From Nocardioides sp. (lineage in GTDB: Bacteria; Actinomycetota; Actinomycetes; Propionibacteriales; Nocardioidaceae): DNA of 5,913 nt. The translations under genes were made by a program, and so were the position numbers. The notes under the pieces are model-generated. The model saw only the letters and a program-made list of their open reading frames with translations. It did not search any database and was not told where the DNA came from. The stretch spans positions 1-5,913 of the forward strand of contig JAJPEO010000245.1 of assembly GCA_021166815.1 (NCBI GenBank), read 5' to 3'. Shown piece by piece: positions 4,942-5,913 of the stretch; the first letter of the stretch is position 1; every line of letters begins with the position of its first letter.

Positions 4942-5913
4942 GCGACCGCATGACGAGCGCGGCCGTCGCGGGCGACAAGTACGACGCCATGCTCTCCCTG
5001 GCCGAGCTCTTCGACACCTCGGGCCACCAGATGCGCGCCCGGGCCCGGCTGGGCCAGGAGATCCTCCGTGACGAGGACGTGGTCGCCGGCGCGGTGCTCT
5101 CACCCCGCACCTTCGGCCAGGCAGAGGAGGACATCCGCGCCGCCACGACCGGCAAGCACGGCCTGCTGACCCGGTCGGTGGAGCTCGACGCCGACGCCCT
5201 CGTCGTCCGGGCCACCGTGCTCACCTACCGCTGGATCGACGAGCTGCAGAAGGCGGCCTACGACACCCTCGGCTCCATCGCCGGTCGGGCCATCGGCTAC
5301 CTCGCGCCCGAGGTCGCCCTCGGCGGCGCGATCGTCAGCGTCGGCCTCATCGAGACCGACGCCCTCGACCGCGACGACGTCGCCGCCTACCTCGGTGAGC
5401 TCGCAGCCAACAACCCCGAGCTGCTGGACCACGTCTCCACCGGCGGGGGCCTGCTCGACGGCATGCACATGCGCTCGCTGCTGACCAGCGGCGTGCTGGC
5501 CTCCGAGGAGGGACGTCACGCCGCCCGCGGAGGGTTGCGGGCGATCGGCGTCGAGCCCTTCGAGACCGAGTCGGTGGCGGCGTTCCGCGACGCTGCCGGC
5601 GCGCTGTTCGACGAGCTGCCGGAGGCGCCGGTCGCGGCGGAGTCCCCCGGTCCCGAGGAGCTCCCCCGCACGCTCACCGACCTCATGTCGCGCCTGGCCG
5701 CCGACGACCGACGCATCAGCGTGCAGCGCGTGGGCGAGGGCCGCTACATCGCGTTCCTGCCCAGCCACCCCGGCACCGAGCCGGGCCGGCTGCGCCTGGT
5801 CGGCAGCGACACCACCAGCCACGTCCACCAGGTGGTGGAGGCGATCGAGGGCGCGATCGGCGACGACGACGCCCGGGTGATGCTCGTCGGTGCCGCCGCT
5901 GGAGGGGCGATCG
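4938..5913 (+). CDS. Large helical protein with alpha/beta-hydrolase-like C-terminal part, 3'-truncated by window
   Basis: It starts at ATG in an ATGA overlap with the preceding gene and stays open to the window end (325 complete codons). Residues about 1-110 are mainly helical (KYDAMLSLAELFDTSG, W99 in YRWIDELQ), resembling an ESX-type N-terminal domain. Residues 111-138 are a Gly/Ala-rich hydrophobic segment (LGSIAGRAIGYLAPEVALGG and on), possibly an amphipathic or membrane-inserting stretch. A linker rich in Pro/Glu near 230-245 leads to a second domain: ISVQRVGEGRYIAFLPSHPG (260-279), RLRLVGSDTTSHVHQVVEAI, then VMLVGAAAGGAI at 314-325. That last pattern looks like the strand and nucleophile elbow (GxSxGG) of an alpha/beta hydrolase, but position 320 is Ala and not Ser. 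It could be a catalytically dead lipase-like domain or an unrelated fold. A secreted or surface role is inferred from the neighbours only. Confidence 0.75.
   Translation, partial: MSDRMTSAAVAGDKYDAMLSLAELFDTSGHQMRARARLGQEILRDEDVVAGAVLSPRTFGQAEEDIRAATTGKHGLLTRSVELDADALVVRATVLTYRWIDELQKAAYDTLGSIAGRAIGYLAPEVALGGAIVSVGLIETDALDRDDVAAYLGELAANNPELLDHVSTGGGLLDGMHMRSLLTSGVLASEEGRHAARGGLRAIGVEPFETESVAAFRDAAGALFDELPEAPVAAESPGPEELPRTLTDLMSRLAADDRRISVQRVGEGRYIAFLPSHPGTEPGRLRLVGSDTTSHVHQVVEAIEGAIGDDDARVMLVGAAAGGAI

Noticed and set aside
3979..5828. Two long minus-strand open frames antisense to the right-hand gene cluster
   Set aside because: They lack motifs and ribosome binding sites, and the plus-strand genes show tight coupling and sensible protein composition.

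Overview
The window is very GC-rich, with strong GC preference at third codon positions, tightly packed genes and GTG/TTG starts as options. It reads as a high-GC actinobacterium. A Nocardioides-like or related lineage is my guess; no marker gene settles it. I see no tRNA, rRNA or CRISPR array.

Left part (1-618, then 2304-3497): the C-terminal 205 residues of an FAD-dependent dehydrogenase of the fumarate reductase / 3-ketosteroid dehydrogenase superfamily, and a complete class I/II PLP-dependent aminotransferase. The aminotransferase resembles, from memory, the Mycobacterium tuberculosis Rv3565 type, which lies in the KstR2 steroid-ring catabolism region. The two genes were probably adjacent in one operon, about 15 bp apart, until an insertion sequence split them.

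Insertion (about 617-2286, ~1.67 kb): a complete IS110/IS1111-family element. It encodes a 408-residue DEDD transposase (D18, E72, D115, D118, with a candidate catalytic serine S325). Its ends are marked by a 6-bp repeat CCAGCT (611-616 and 2281-2286) containing a CT core. Removing the element restores a short intergenic junction in which the flavoprotein stop would be TAG; the element now supplies TGA instead. Joining the two ends, as in an excised circle, places TTGACG (right end) 18 bp from TATAGG (left end) and so builds a promoter facing the transposase. The transposase leader holds a 9-nt sequence exactly complementary to the region containing its own Shine-Dalgarno. The 310-nt non-coding right end carries strong inverted repeats: a 12-bp perfect stem at 2018-2029/2094-2105, a bulged stem at 2109-2120/2173-2184 and a 10-bp hairpin at 2219-2245. 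The two large loops contain short matches to the element's target and donor sites in the order expected of a bridge RNA (seekRNA). This is the most interesting part of the window.

Right part (3570-5913): three tightly coupled genes (1-nt gap, then ATGA overlap). They are a small helical protein with a WXG turn, a protein that looks distantly EspG-like, and a larger protein cut by the window end. The last has a helical N-terminal part and, at the window edge, an alpha/beta-hydrolase-like nucleophile elbow in which the serine position is alanine. I infer a small actinobacterial type VII (ESX)-associated substrate/chaperone module; this is tentative.
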